A stretch of 64,000 nt of DNA from the NCBI GenBank assembly GCA_015066785.1, contig SVNT01000005.1, positions 62,001-126,000 of the forward strand, given 5' to 3'. Positions 1-8,086 of the stretch are shown here, piece by piece. The stretch is from Ruminococcus sp. Its GTDB lineage: Bacteria > Bacillota > Clostridia > Oscillospirales > Ruminococcaceae. A program made the translations under genes and the position numbers. The first letter of the stretch is position 1; the number at the start of each line of letters is the position of its first letter. The notes below the pieces were generated by a model. That model searched no databases. It saw only the letters and a list, made by a program, of their open reading frames with translations, and was not told the origin of the DNA.

Positions 1-1
1 T

Positions 2-130
2 CCGAAAATATCGCCGACACTCTATCCGCAGGTCAAGGAGGTGCTTGAACGGAACAAGCAGGAAAGACACATACGGGGAGGGCTTGCGACAAAGCATAAA
101 TACGAGGAGCTTGCCAAAAATACAAAATAG
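2..130 (+). CDS. spoIIID: SpoIIID C-terminus (5' truncated by window edge)
   Basis: Only the last 42 codons are present, ending in TAG. The visible tail contains the block QVKEVLERNK followed by RHIRGGLATKHKYEEL. This matches my memory of the C-terminal half of the sporulation regulator SpoIIID, which has a VKEIL..RHLRGGEATKLKYK pattern. SpoIIID is a small helix-turn-helix protein acting in the mother cell with sigma-E. The HTH itself lies outside the window, so the call rests on the C-terminal basic region alone. The following gene has its own strong promoter, so transcription probably does not need to continue. Confidence 0.75.
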   Translation, partial: PKISPTLYPQVKEVLERNKQERHIRGGLATKHKYEELAKNTK

Positions 131-149
131 CGTGCAGAGTCCGCCGTTG

Positions 150-178
150 TTGACAGAAAGTTAAAAAAGTGATATACT
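150..178 (+). promoter_or_regulatory. Sigma-A promoter of the 231-1313 lipoprotein gene
   Basis: TTGACA at 150-155, a 17-bp spacer and TATACT at 173-178. An AGGAGGA ribosome site at 219-225 precedes the ATG at 231. Confidence 0.85.
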
Positions 179-230
179 GTTTTAGTATTTGAAAATAATT
201 CATTGATGTTAAAAATACAGGAGGAATAAA

Positions 231-1313
231 ATGAAAACGATAAAGAAAATCACAGCCGCAGTTCTCGGACTAACGATAACAGCGTCATTCGCAGCGTGCG
301 GAGAGAATACAGCAATCGTTGCAAACTACGGCAGCCACGAGCTTGCAGCAGGAGTGTACATTATCAATCAGCAGAACGCTTATTTTGAGCTTTCCGATGA
401 TGTAATCGACACCGAAACCGATGTGTGGTCAAAGACAAAGGACGGAATGACAGCAGAAGAATACATCAGCACAACCGCAAAGAAGGAAAGCGCAGAGCAT
501 CTTGCGATTATGTCGAAGTTCGATGAGCTTGGTCTTGAATGGACAGAAATCGACGAGGACGGCGTTATGTCACTTGCAGAATACTATTACGGCAGTGAAG
601 CATACGGCGCATTGTACACAGAAAACGGCATCAGCGTAAATTCCGTAAAGGAAGTATTTGAAAAGAATCAGAAATACGATGCGATTTTCAACGCTTACTA
701 CGGTGACGGAGGACTTGAAGAGGTTTCACAGAAGGAACTCGAAAAGGCTTTCGAAGAAAAGTACGCAAGAGTATATTATATTCCCGTTACGCTCAAGGAC
801 GGAGAGGGAAATCTCCTCAAGGGTACAGACAAGACAGACAGAATAAATATGGCAAAGGATTATGTTGCCGAAGCTACAAAGGACAACATCATCGACCTTA
901 TGATTGAGCATGCAAACTTCGAAAACAAGCTTGCTGCCGACGCACAGGGAAAAGAATTCACTCCTTTTGAATATGACCCGCTTACAGAGGAAGAAGAATA
1001 CCCGTTTGAAACAATCGTTTACGCAGACATGGGAAGCTCAATTTCTTCTACGGCAATAGAAAAAATCCTTGCACACAAGAACGATGAAAAGGCATACCTC
1101 ATCGAAGAAGACGAGGTTTGTTATGTTGTAATGAACCTCGACATCTCTGAAAGAGATGACGTTTACGAGCAGGTTGAAAATTCACTCCTCAGCGATATGA
1201 AGGGCGAAGAATTCGACACTCTCGTTGCAGGCTGGACAGCTGACGCTGAGGCTCAGATTGAATGGAATCAGGAAGCAGTAGACAGATACAAGCCTACAAA
1301 TCTCAAGGTTTAA
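231..1313 (+). CDS. Exported lipoprotein, possibly SurA/PrsA-like
   Basis: The 360-residue product has a lysine-rich N-terminus, a short hydrophobic stretch and a lipobox ending SFAAC, so it is predicted to be lipid-anchored at Cys22 on the outer face of the membrane. The rest is acidic and mostly helical, with no obvious catalytic motif. The segment right after the lipobox (IVANYGSHELAAGVYI) resembles the N-terminal strand and helix of SurA/PrsA-type foldases, but I see no convincing parvulin domain. Function is therefore open; extracytoplasmic chaperone is an inference. It is monocistronic, with a near-perfect promoter in front and a tRNA promoter directly after its stop. Confidence 0.7.
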   Translation: MKTIKKITAAVLGLTITASFAACGENTAIVANYGSHELAAGVYIINQQNAYFELSDDVIDTETDVWSKTKDGMTAEEYISTTAKKESAEHLAIMSKFDELGLEWTEIDEDGVMSLAEYYYGSEAYGALYTENGISVNSVKEVFEKNQKYDAIFNAYYGDGGLEEVSQKELEKAFEEKYARVYYIPVTLKDGEGNLLKGTDKTDRINMAKDYVAEATKDNIIDLMIEHANFENKLAADAQGKEFTPFEYDPLTEEEEYPFETIVYADMGSSISSTAIEKILAHKNDEKAYLIEEDEVCYVVMNLDISERDDVYEQVENSLLSDMKGEEFDTLVAGWTADAEAQIEWNQEAVDRYKPTNLKV

Positions 1314-1317
1314 GCTA

Positions 1318-1346
1318 TTGACAACAGCACTCAATTCGTGTATAAT
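1318..1346 (+). promoter_or_regulatory. Promoter of tRNA-Thr
   Basis: Perfect consensus TTGACA (1318-1323), 17-bp spacer, TATAAT (1341-1346). It begins 5 nt after the lipoprotein stop codon, with no terminator between them. Confidence 0.9.
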
Positions 1347-1361
1347 TAGTGCTGTTGATAT

Positions 1362-1437
1362 GCTGACGTGGCACAGTCGGTAGCGCAACGCCTTGGTAAG
1401 GCGTAGGTCGGCGGTTCAAGTCCGCTCGTCAGCTCCA
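1362..1437 (+). tRNA. tRNA-Thr(GGT)
   Basis: The acceptor stem GCTGACG pairs with CGTCAGC, and the 3' CCA is encoded. The anticodon stem ACGCC/GGCGT encloses the 7-nt loop TTGGTAA, giving anticodon GGT (threonine, ACC/ACU codons). The T-loop TTCAAGT is canonical. A perfect promoter lies 16 nt upstream and a terminator hairpin 5 nt downstream, so it is a single-gene unit. Confidence 0.95.
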
Positions 1438-1442
1438 CAAGA

Positions 1443-1482
1443 AAAACCCATAAACCGTTTCTGGTTTATGGGTTTTGTTTTT
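1443..1482. terminator. Bidirectional terminator, tRNA-Thr / fabG-like
   Basis: A 14-bp stem (AAAACCCATAAACC with its complement, loop GTTTCT) is followed by a T-rich tract. It lies between the converging tRNA and the minus-strand reductase, and the A-rich left side allows it to work in both directions. Confidence 0.85.
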
Positions 1483-2212
1483 ATACTGTAAGTCCGCCGT
1501 CGGCAGTGATTATCTGTCCTGTGATGAATGACGCTTCCGCTGACGCAAGAAACGATATGAGATTTGCAATATCTTCGGGAGTGCCTATTCTTCCGAGGGG
1601 AGTTTCCTCGGCAAGCTCACGCATTACATCTTCGCCGTGGCATCTGTTCATATCGGTGTCGATTACACCGGGGGCGATGCAGTTTACCCGTATTCCCGAC
1701 GGGCCGACTTCCTTTGAAAGTGCTTTGGTAAATCCGATAACAGCCGCCTTCGCTGTGGAGTATGCAACCTCGCACGAGGCACCGCATATTCCCCAGATTG
1801 ACGAAATATTTATTATACTGCCGCTTTTTTTCGCTATCATCGACGGGAGTATCTTCTGCGTGCAGAGGAATGTCCCTCTTATCATCGTATCGGAGATAAT
1901 ATTCCATTCGTCTACGGTAACATCGGTCACAAGTCCCGTGCGGGAAATCCCTGCGTTGTTTACAAGTACATCAACGCCTGAAAATTCCGACAGTACTTTT
2001 TCTGCCATTCTTTCTATATCGGAGGGTGAGGATACATCTGCGCATACCGACATTGCAACGCCACCTTCGGAGCGTATTTCGTCGACAACGGCTCTGGCTT
2101 TTTCCTCGCTGTTTTTGTAATTGACGGCAACTGCATAACCGTCAGCCGCCAGGCGCAATGCTGCGGCACGGCCTATTCCACGGGAAGCCCCCGTAATAAG
2201 TGCGGATTTCAT
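1481..2212 (-). CDS. fabG: SDR oxidoreductase, probably 3-oxoacyl-ACP reductase
   Basis: A 243-residue classical short-chain dehydrogenase. The NADP-binding TGASRGIG is at residues 7-14, NNAG follows, and the catalytic Ser (NISS) and YxxxK (YSTAK) are present, followed by the PG motif (PGVIDTDMN). Length and motifs fit FabG, which reduces 3-oxoacyl-ACP in fatty acid elongation. It stands outside any fab cluster, however, so another carbonyl substrate is possible. The start was placed at the ATG at 2212 because AAAGGAG lies just upstream; the frame continues open upstream without an SD. Confidence 0.85.
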   Translation of the reverse strand: MKSALITGASRGIGRAAALRLAADGYAVAVNYKNSEEKARAVVDEIRSEGGVAMSVCADVSSPSDIERMAEKVLSEFSGVDVLVNNAGISRTGLVTDVTVDEWNIISDTMIRGTFLCTQKILPSMIAKKSGSIINISSIWGICGASCEVAYSTAKAAVIGFTKALSKEVGPSGIRVNCIAPGVIDTDMNRCHGEDVMRELAEETPLGRIGTPEDIANLISFLASAEASFITGQIITADGGLTV

Positions 2213-2244
2213 AAGTGATTTCTCCTTTGATTGATTCTTATAAT

Positions 2245-2273
2245 ATAATAGCACAAATACAGTGCGGTTGCAA
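2245..2273 (-). promoter_or_regulatory. Probable promoter of the SDR gene
   Basis: On the minus strand TTGCAA (2268-2273) and TATTAT (2245-2250) are separated by 17 bp. Confidence 0.55.
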
Positions 2274-2309
2274 ATGCTATCCGATAAAGAAAACTCTTCC
2301 GATTTGCTA

Positions 2310-2338
2310 TTGAAAAAACGGAAGAGCTTTGGTATAAT
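2310..2338 (+). promoter_or_regulatory. Promoter of the DUF896 gene
   Basis: TTGAAA (2310-2315), 17-bp spacer, TATAAT (2333-2338). It sits inside an imperfect inverted repeat (CTCTTCCG near 2294 and CGGAAGAG near 2319) that could act as an operator. Confidence 0.7.
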
Positions 2339-2370
2339 AATGATAATCAATTTGTTTCAGAGGAGAAAAT

Positions 2371-2550
2371 ATGGACGATAAGAAGATAGAAAGAATAAAT
2401 TTCCTTGCAAGAAAATCAAGGGCGGAAGGTCTTACCGACGAGGAAAAGAAGGAGCAGGAGGCTCTCCGCAATGAATACAGGCAGGGAATAAGGGCAAATC
2501 TGCTTGACAATCTCAGCAGAATTGAATTTGTCGATGGGGAAAATAAATAA
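2371..2550 (+). CDS. DUF896 (YnzC-type) small protein
   Basis: A 59-residue highly charged helical protein. The pattern RINFLARKSRAEGLTDEEK, then LRNEYR, then LLDNL is the DUF896 signature of B. subtilis YnzC and its SOS-linked paralogue. The family forms a two-helix hairpin; its cellular role is not settled. AGAGGAG just upstream of the ATG supports the start. It is followed after 29 nt by the lipid kinase gene and probably shares its transcript. Confidence 0.85.
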   Translation: MDDKKIERINFLARKSRAEGLTDEEKKEQEALRNEYRQGIRANLLDNLSRIEFVDGENK

Positions 2551-2579
2551 GGGGTAATTTTTTATCAGAGGTTATAAAA

Positions 2580-3482
2580 ATGAAAAAGTTACTTTTTGTC
2601 TACAACGCAAACGCAGGAAAGGCACAGATAAAGACCCATCTTGCAACAATCATTGATATTTTCATCAAGGAAGGCTACGATGTCACAGTCCGACCGACCC
2701 AGAAAAAGCTGGACGCATATGAGGAAATCCGCTCCCGTGCGGGAGAGTTTGACCTTGTCGTATGCAGTGGAGGGGACGGCACTCTCAACGAATCGGTAAA
2801 CGGAATTATCGACTCGGGTACCGATACACGCCTCGGATACATTCCGTCGGGAACGGTGAATGACTTTGCAGTATCCCTCGGGATACCGAAGGATATGCCG
2901 CAGGCGGCCGAAATTGCCGTTACAGGCCGTGAATTCCCCTGCGATATAGGGATGTTCAACGGCAGGAACTTCAACTATGTTGCGGCGTTCGGGCTTTTTA
3001 CCGAGGTTTCGTATTCCACTTCACAGCAGAAGAAAAATATCTTCGGTCATCTTGCCTATGTTATGGAGGGTGCGAAAAGTCTTTCCTCCGTTATGTCATA
3101 CCGTCTGAGGATTGAGCATGACGGCGAAGTTATCGAGGATGACTTCATTTTCGGTATGGTGTCAAACTCAATGTCAATCGGCGGAATGAAAGGCTTTATC
3201 GGAGAGGTGAGTCTTGACGACGGTCTTTTTGAGGCGTCGTTCATCCGTATGCCGACAACCACGACGGAGCTTAACCGTACTTTAAAAGACCTTGCACGGC
3301 AGGACGAAAACTCCGAATACTTCTATACATTCCGTGCGAAGAATATCAGAATCACATCGGAAGAGCTTGTTTCCTGGACGCTTGACGGAGAGTTCGGCGG
3401 CCATGTCAAGAACGCAGATATAAAATGCAATAATAAAGCGGTTACATTCATCACAAGCGGTGATGTTCAGCCGCCCAGATAA
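2580..3482 (+). CDS. dagK: Diacylglycerol/sphingosine kinase-family lipid kinase
   Basis: A 300-residue protein with the DAGK catalytic fold. The phosphate-binding GGDGTLNE is at residues 64-71, the second motif IPSGTVNDFAVSLGIP about 25 residues later, and a C-terminal beta-sandwich ends with SWTLDGEFGG. Such enzymes (DgkB/YegS group) phosphorylate diacylglycerol or related lipids at the inner membrane face, recycling DAG from lipoteichoic acid synthesis. The exact substrate is not deducible. Its last 16 bp overlap the end of the convergent livF gene, and no terminator separates the two. Confidence 0.9.
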   Translation: MKKLLFVYNANAGKAQIKTHLATIIDIFIKEGYDVTVRPTQKKLDAYEEIRSRAGEFDLVVCSGGDGTLNESVNGIIDSGTDTRLGYIPSGTVNDFAVSLGIPKDMPQAAEIAVTGREFPCDIGMFNGRNFNYVAAFGLFTEVSYSTSQQKKNIFGHLAYVMEGAKSLSSVMSYRLRIEHDGEVIEDDFIFGMVSNSMSIGGMKGFIGEVSLDDGLFEASFIRMPTTTTELNRTLKDLARQDENSEYFYTFRAKNIRITSEELVSWTLDGEFGGHVKNADIKCNNKAVTFITSGDVQPPR

Positions 3483-4165
3483 GATTTACGGACCTGTTCG
3501 TTACCGAGCAGGTCTTTTCCTTTTCCCTCAAGCACGATGCTCCCTGTTTCGAGAACATATGCCCTGTCCGATACGGAAAGCGCCGCCTTTGCGTTCTGCT
3601 CAACGAGGAGTATTGTCATTCCGTCGGCGTTGAGGGACTGCACGCTTTTCATAAGCTCCTTTGACAGCAACGGTGACAGCCCCATTGACAGCTCATCTAT
3701 CAGCAGGAGTTCAGGTTTTGACATAAGCGCACGTCCGACTGCGAGCATCTGCTGTTCTCCGCCCGAAAGAGTGCCTGCGGGCTGTCGGCGGCGTTCCCTG
3801 AGCCTCGGAAAAAGCCCGTACACCCGTGAAAGCTCACTGCTATGTCTTTCACGCACCGAGTATCCGCCGAGGCGCAGATTTTCCTCTACCGTCATAGAGG
3901 AGAACACCTGTCGTCCTTCGGGAACAAGCGCCATTCCGAGAGAAACGACATTGTGCGCAGGGACGAGCGACAGGTCGTGCTCCCCGAAAGAAACGGCACC
4001 GTCAGAAAGCGGCAGGAGCTTTGCGAGAGCCTTCATTATCGTCGTCTTTCCTGCACCGTTTGCTCCTATGAGAGATACGATTTCCCCTTTGTTGACAACA
4101 AACGAAACCTTTTTCAGCGCACGGATAACGCCGTAATTTACCGATAATCCGTTTACATAAAGCAT
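3467..4165 (-). CDS. livF: Branched-chain amino acid ABC transporter ATPase LivF
   Basis: A 232-residue ABC ATPase: Walker A GANGAGKT at 34-41, signature LSGGEQQML and Walker B LLLIDE. The N-terminus LYVNGLSVNYGVIRAL is LivF-like. It is the last gene of the livK-H-M-G-F operon. The start was set at ATG 4165, preceded by GGAGGATAT; the longer reading frame has no SD. The transporter imports branched-chain amino acids (possibly other small ligands). LivF and LivG form the cytoplasmic nucleotide-binding pair that powers the LivH/LivM channel. The 3' end overlaps dagK by 16 bp. Confidence 0.93.
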   Translation of the reverse strand: MLYVNGLSVNYGVIRALKKVSFVVNKGEIVSLIGANGAGKTTIMKALAKLLPLSDGAVSFGEHDLSLVPAHNVVSLGMALVPEGRQVFSSMTVEENLRLGGYSVRERHSSELSRVYGLFPRLRERRRQPAGTLSGGEQQMLAVGRALMSKPELLLIDELSMGLSPLLSKELMKSVQSLNADGMTILLVEQNAKAALSVSDRAYVLETGSIVLEGKGKDLLGNEQVRKSYLGG

Positions 4166-4175
4166 ATATCCTCCA

Positions 4176-4943
4176 TCAGTCCTCGCCGAGATATGCGGCA
4201 AGGACAGCTTTGTTTGTGAGTATTTCCGACGGAGTACCCTCTGCGATGATACTGCCGTAGTCAAGCACGATGATCCGTTCGCAGATTTTCATTACAAGCG
4301 ACATATCGTGCTCTATCAGGAGTATTGCAACGCCGTACTTTCTGCGTATTTTTGCGATAAGTTCCATAAGCTCCGCAGTTTCGGTGTGGTTCATACCTGC
4401 GGCAGGCTCGTCAAGAAGAAGCACCTTTGCACCGAGCGACATTGCACGGGCGATTTCCAGACGGCGTTGTTTGCCGTAGGGCAGTTCACCTGCGGGAGTA
4501 TCGGCGTCGTCGGAAAAGCCGAACTCCTTCAGCGTGCGTGAAGTAAGGCTGTCCGCAAGGCCCTCGTCGTCACGGTAACGCTTTGAGCGGAGAAGACAAT
4601 CGAGCATTGAATAGTGCATATTCCTGCAATGTGCAACCTTGATATTTTCCCGTACCGAAAGATTTCTGAAAAGCCGTATATTCTGGAATGTCCGTGCCAT
4701 TCCGCAGGAGGCTGTTTCGTGTATCGGTCTGCCTATGAGAGATTTCCCGTCAAGCAGGATATGTCCCGTTTCGGAACGGTACACCCCTGTGAGCAGGTTG
4801 AAAACCGTAGTCTTTCCTGCACCGTTGGGGCCTATGACGGCGATGATTTCCCCTTCGCTGACAGAAACGGAAAATCCGTTGACAGCCTTCAGCCCCGAAA
4901 ACGAAACGGATAAATTCTGTACATCAAGCACCGGAATATTCAT
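4176..4943 (-). CDS. livG: Branched-chain amino acid ABC transporter ATPase LivG
   Basis: A 255-residue ABC ATPase with Walker A GPNGAGKT at 38-45. The LivG-type signature is LPYGKQRRLEIARAM in place of LSGGQ, followed by LLLDEPAAGMNHTE, a hallmark of LivG. The ATG at 4943 follows AAGGAGGCGG, and the coding start overlaps the end of livM by 20 nt, suggesting translational coupling. It pairs with LivF on the cytoplasmic side of the permease. Confidence 0.93.
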   Translation of the reverse strand: MNIPVLDVQNLSVSFSGLKAVNGFSVSVSEGEIIAVIGPNGAGKTTVFNLLTGVYRSETGHILLDGKSLIGRPIHETASCGMARTFQNIRLFRNLSVRENIKVAHCRNMHYSMLDCLLRSKRYRDDEGLADSLTSRTLKEFGFSDDADTPAGELPYGKQRRLEIARAMSLGAKVLLLDEPAAGMNHTETAELMELIAKIRRKYGVAILLIEHDMSLVMKICERIIVLDYGSIIAEGTPSEILTNKAVLAAYLGED

Positions 4944-5916
4944 TTTTCCGCCTCCTTGTAAGTCCGAGTTTTTCGAGCAAACGCACGAATGAAAATTCAT
5001 ATCTGCCGAAAAGTCCCGACGGCTTGAAAATCATCAGCACTATGAGAGAAACCGAGTAGATAATCATTCTGTATTCCGAGAAACCACGCAGAACTTCGGG
5101 GAGAATGGTAAGCACTGCGGCGGCAACCGCCGACCCTGTGAGCGACCCCATTCCGCCGAGGATAACGAACGCCATAATATCTATCGATTTGAGATAGTTG
5201 AACGCCGATGCGCTGATAATTCCGAGGTACTGTGCGTAAATTCCGCCAGCAACCCCTGCAAAGAATGCCGACGCCGCAAATACTGTGATTTTACTTTTTG
5301 CGTTGTCTATGCCGCACGCCTCCGAGGCTATGTCGTCGTCACGGATTGCCGAAATTTCAAGTCCGTGCCGTGACCGTACAAAGCAGAACATTATCCCTAT
5401 GCAGAAAACCGCCGACCAGAATGCAATCGTCAGGCAGAGAGGCGTTGCCACTCTCGGAATGCCACGAAGCCCCTGTGCCCCTCCCGTGAACTTTAAATTT
5501 TCAATAACGGTGCGGATAATCTCCCCGAAACCGAGGGTGAGTATTGCGAGGTAGTCGCCTTTAAGACGGAATGCGGGTATTCCGATGATGACGCCGAAAA
5601 CTGCGGCGGTAATTCCGCCGATGATTATGCAGAGGAGAAATCTTATTCCGTCAGGCAGGGGGAGTGCCTTTGCGACAAGCCCTGCGGAATATGCGCCTAC
5701 GGACATGAATCCTGCGTGACCGAGGGTTATCTGCCCGAGAAATCCCGTGGTGAGATTCAATGACGCCGCAAGTATTATATTTATGCAGACCGAAATGATA
5801 AGTCCCTGAATGTATCGGCTGAATCCGCCTGCGAGCGATGGAATGAGCAGGGCGAGAAAAAGTACAGACAGTGCAGAAAAATTGATAATTCCCTTTTTGA
5901 AATCGTGTCGGTACAT
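4924..5916 (-). CDS. livM: Branched-chain amino acid ABC permease LivM
   Basis: A 330-residue polytopic membrane protein with about nine hydrophobic segments. It has the LivM hallmarks AASLNLTTGFLGQITLGHAGFMSVGAY near residue 50 (given here as consecutive motifs LNLTTGFLGQ and LGHAGF), GIPAFRLKGDYLAI, and the EAA-like loop RDDDIASEACGID. The start ATG at 5916 lies 7 nt after the livH stop; its SD (AAGGTG) is weak, so coupling to livH is likely. LivM and LivH form the transmembrane channel. Confidence 0.92.
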   Translation of the reverse strand: MYRHDFKKGIINFSALSVLFLALLIPSLAGGFSRYIQGLIISVCINIILAASLNLTTGFLGQITLGHAGFMSVGAYSAGLVAKALPLPDGIRFLLCIIIGGITAAVFGVIIGIPAFRLKGDYLAILTLGFGEIIRTVIENLKFTGGAQGLRGIPRVATPLCLTIAFWSAVFCIGIMFCFVRSRHGLEISAIRDDDIASEACGIDNAKSKITVFAASAFFAGVAGGIYAQYLGIISASAFNYLKSIDIMAFVILGGMGSLTGSAVAAAVLTILPEVLRGFSEYRMIIYSVSLIVLMIFKPSGLFGRYEFSFVRLLEKLGLTRRRKNEYSGA

Positions 5917-5923
5917 AGCCTGT

Positions 5924-6814
5924 CTACACCTTCTCTCTCTGCATTTTTCCCATAATGCCCGACGGCTTTATCAGCAGTACAAGTATGAGAATGACAAACA
6001 CCACAGCGTCGGAAAGCTGTGAGGAAATATACGCTTTCGTAAAGCTCTCGACAATGCCTATCAGTATTCCGCCGAGCATTGCGCCCGTGATCGAGCCTGT
6101 CCCTCCGAGTACCGCCGCAATGAACGCCTTGAGCCCGAGCATAGTGCCCATATACGGCTCTGCAAGTGCGTAGGACGAGCAGTAGAAAAATGACGCTATT
6201 GATGCCAGAGCCGCCCCGATAACGAATGTCGAGCGTATGGTTCTGTCGGAGTTTATTCCCATAAGAACAGCGGCGTCGGGGTTTTCGGAAACTGCACGCA
6301 TAGCAAGTCCCGTGCGGCTTTTTCTGATGAATATTTCGAGCGCCGCCATAACAGCTACGGAAACCGTCACCGTCACCCAGGTGACAGCACTGACGGAAAT
6401 CCCCGCAAGATTTATCGGAGGAAGGTCGAGCGTATTCGGGAACGGTAGCGGTGCCGAACCGAAGAACAGTGCCGCCAGATTTTTAAGAAGAATACTTACC
6501 GCAATGGCTGTTATCAGTGCGGATAATTTCGGTGAGCGTCGCAGAGGCTTGTAAGCCAGACGCTCAACAACAGCTCCGAGAAATGCACACAGCGGAAGTG
6601 AAATCAGCAGGCAGAACCACAGAGGAACTCCTGTGGCGGAAAGAAAGGGTATCACCGCAATGGAAATGTACGCACCTATCATCACGAAATCGCCGTGCGC
6701 AAAGTTAATCAGTCGGATTATTCCGTACACCATCGTGTAGCCGAGCGCCACAAGGGCGTATATTCCGCCCGACTGAATGCCGAGTATGAGATGATGAAAA
6801 AACTGCGACATCAT
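5924..6814 (-). CDS. livH: Branched-chain amino acid ABC permease LivH
   Basis: A 296-residue membrane permease. The N-terminus GGIYALVALGYTMVYGIIR with INFAHGDFVMIGAY is diagnostic for LivH, and VLGGTGSITGAMLGG marks the cytoplasmic coupling region. The start overlaps the livK stop in an ATGATG context, so livK and livH share an ATGA overlap; a second ATG at 6811 is possible. AAAGGAGAGCTT supplies a good SD. Confidence 0.93.
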   Translation of the reverse strand: MMSQFFHHLILGIQSGGIYALVALGYTMVYGIIRLINFAHGDFVMIGAYISIAVIPFLSATGVPLWFCLLISLPLCAFLGAVVERLAYKPLRRSPKLSALITAIAVSILLKNLAALFFGSAPLPFPNTLDLPPINLAGISVSAVTWVTVTVSVAVMAALEIFIRKSRTGLAMRAVSENPDAAVLMGINSDRTIRSTFVIGAALASIASFFYCSSYALAEPYMGTMLGLKAFIAAVLGGTGSITGAMLGGILIGIVESFTKAYISSQLSDAVVFVILILVLLIKPSGIMGKMQREKV

Positions 6815-7944
6815 AAGCTCTCCTTTTTGGTATCGAGGGAAGGTTCTCCACCACTAAGGGAAATCACAGATACTTCCTTGATGGGATTGCCGTTTTCGTC
6901 GAAGGAGATATTCCCCGTGACGCATATCGCCTCTATTTCGTGCATCGCCTCTGCGACCTTGTTCTTATCGGTGGAGTTTGCCTTTTCTATCGCCGCTTTT
7001 ATGATGTATACCGTGTCGTAGCCGAGTGCGGCAAGGCTTGTCGGAGTCTTCCCGTATTCCTTCTCGTAGCGTTTTACGAAGTGCGCAACCACGGGATTTT
7101 CATCGTCGGGGGAATAATGTGCCGAGTACCTGCAATCGTCGAGAATATCCATATTTTTTTCCGACACGGCGGAGAGTATCCCGTCCCAGCCGTCAGCACC
7201 GAGAATTTTCCCTGAATATCCAAGCTCCCTTGCCTGCGAAACAATCAGCGCCGCATTAGGATAGTAGTCGGGGACGAAAATCACATCGGGGGATTTTGCT
7301 ATGATTTTCGACAACTGCACACGGAAATCCTTGTCGTCGTTGCCGTAGCCGAAAATACTGTCGGGGATTATTCCGAGTTTTTCAAGTTCCGCACAGAACG
7401 AACTGAATATCCCTTCCGAATAATCATCGGAAATATTGTACATTACGGCTACTTTTTCGGCGTCGAGGTCGTCTGCCGTGTACCGTGCCATAATCTTCCC
7501 CTGGATGTCGTCAGTAAAGCAAACACGGAAGATGTTTCCGCCGTTTTCGGTAATACCCTCGGCTGTTGCGGCAGGGGTTATAACCAGAGTCCCGTCTTCA
7601 ATGGCAAGCTCGGTTATTGCAAGGCAGGGCTTTGACATAACATCACCGATTATGATGTCCGCACCGTTGCCGACCAGCTTGTTGTATGCGTTTATGGATT
7701 CCTCTATGCCGCCCTTTTCGTCCTGTATGTCGACGACAAGCTGCTTTCCGAGGATGCCGCCGTTTTCGTTGATTTCATTTACAGCAAGTCGTATTCCGCT
7801 TGCACACGCCGACCCGTACGCAGAGCTTACACCCGTCATTGGCGCAAGTGCACCGATGTATATGGTTTCCTCACCCTTTACCGCACAGCCTGAGAACAGC
7901 ATTGCCGAAGAAAGTACGAGAGCAGTCAGCTTTGATTTTGACAT
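6811..7944 (-). CDS. livK: Branched-chain amino acid binding lipoprotein LivK
   Basis: A 377-residue type-I periplasmic-binding-fold lipoprotein. The signal peptide ends in the lipobox LFSGC, so the mature protein is anchored on the outer face of the membrane. The body begins YIGALAPMTG and contains the NAYNKLVGNGADIIIG and GADGWDG regions typical of Leu/Ile/Val receptors. The start was placed at ATG 7944, six nt after GAGGTG; an in-frame GTG at 7953 overlaps the SD itself. It is first in the operon. I saw no clear sigma-A promoter or riboswitch in the roughly 100 bp separating it from pyrC. Confidence 0.92.
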   Translation of the reverse strand: MSKSKLTALVLSSAMLFSGCAVKGEETIYIGALAPMTGVSSAYGSACASGIRLAVNEINENGGILGKQLVVDIQDEKGGIEESINAYNKLVGNGADIIIGDVMSKPCLAITELAIEDGTLVITPAATAEGITENGGNIFRVCFTDDIQGKIMARYTADDLDAEKVAVMYNISDDYSEGIFSSFCAELEKLGIIPDSIFGYGNDDKDFRVQLSKIIAKSPDVIFVPDYYPNAALIVSQARELGYSGKILGADGWDGILSAVSEKNMDILDDCRYSAHYSPDDENPVVAHFVKRYEKEYGKTPTSLAALGYDTVYIIKAAIEKANSTDKNKVAEAMHEIEAICVTGNISFDENGNPIKEVSVISLSGGEPSLDTKKESL

Positions 7945-8021
7945 ATATTTCACCTCGTGTCGTTTTTAGATAGTCTGTCCTTTTTTTCTTGCGAAATACA
8001 CGGCAAAAAATCAAATCTTAC

Positions 8022-8050
8022 TGGACATAAAACGGAATATGAGGTATAAT
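8022..8050 (+). promoter_or_regulatory. Promoter of pyrC-pyrF
   Basis: TGGACA (8022-8027), 17-bp spacer, TATAAT (8045-8050). The leader to the pyrC start is only about 30 nt, too short for a PyrR-type attenuator. Confidence 0.7.
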
Positions 8051-8086
8051 ATCTGTATATGGCTATTTTGTAACAGGAGGATACCG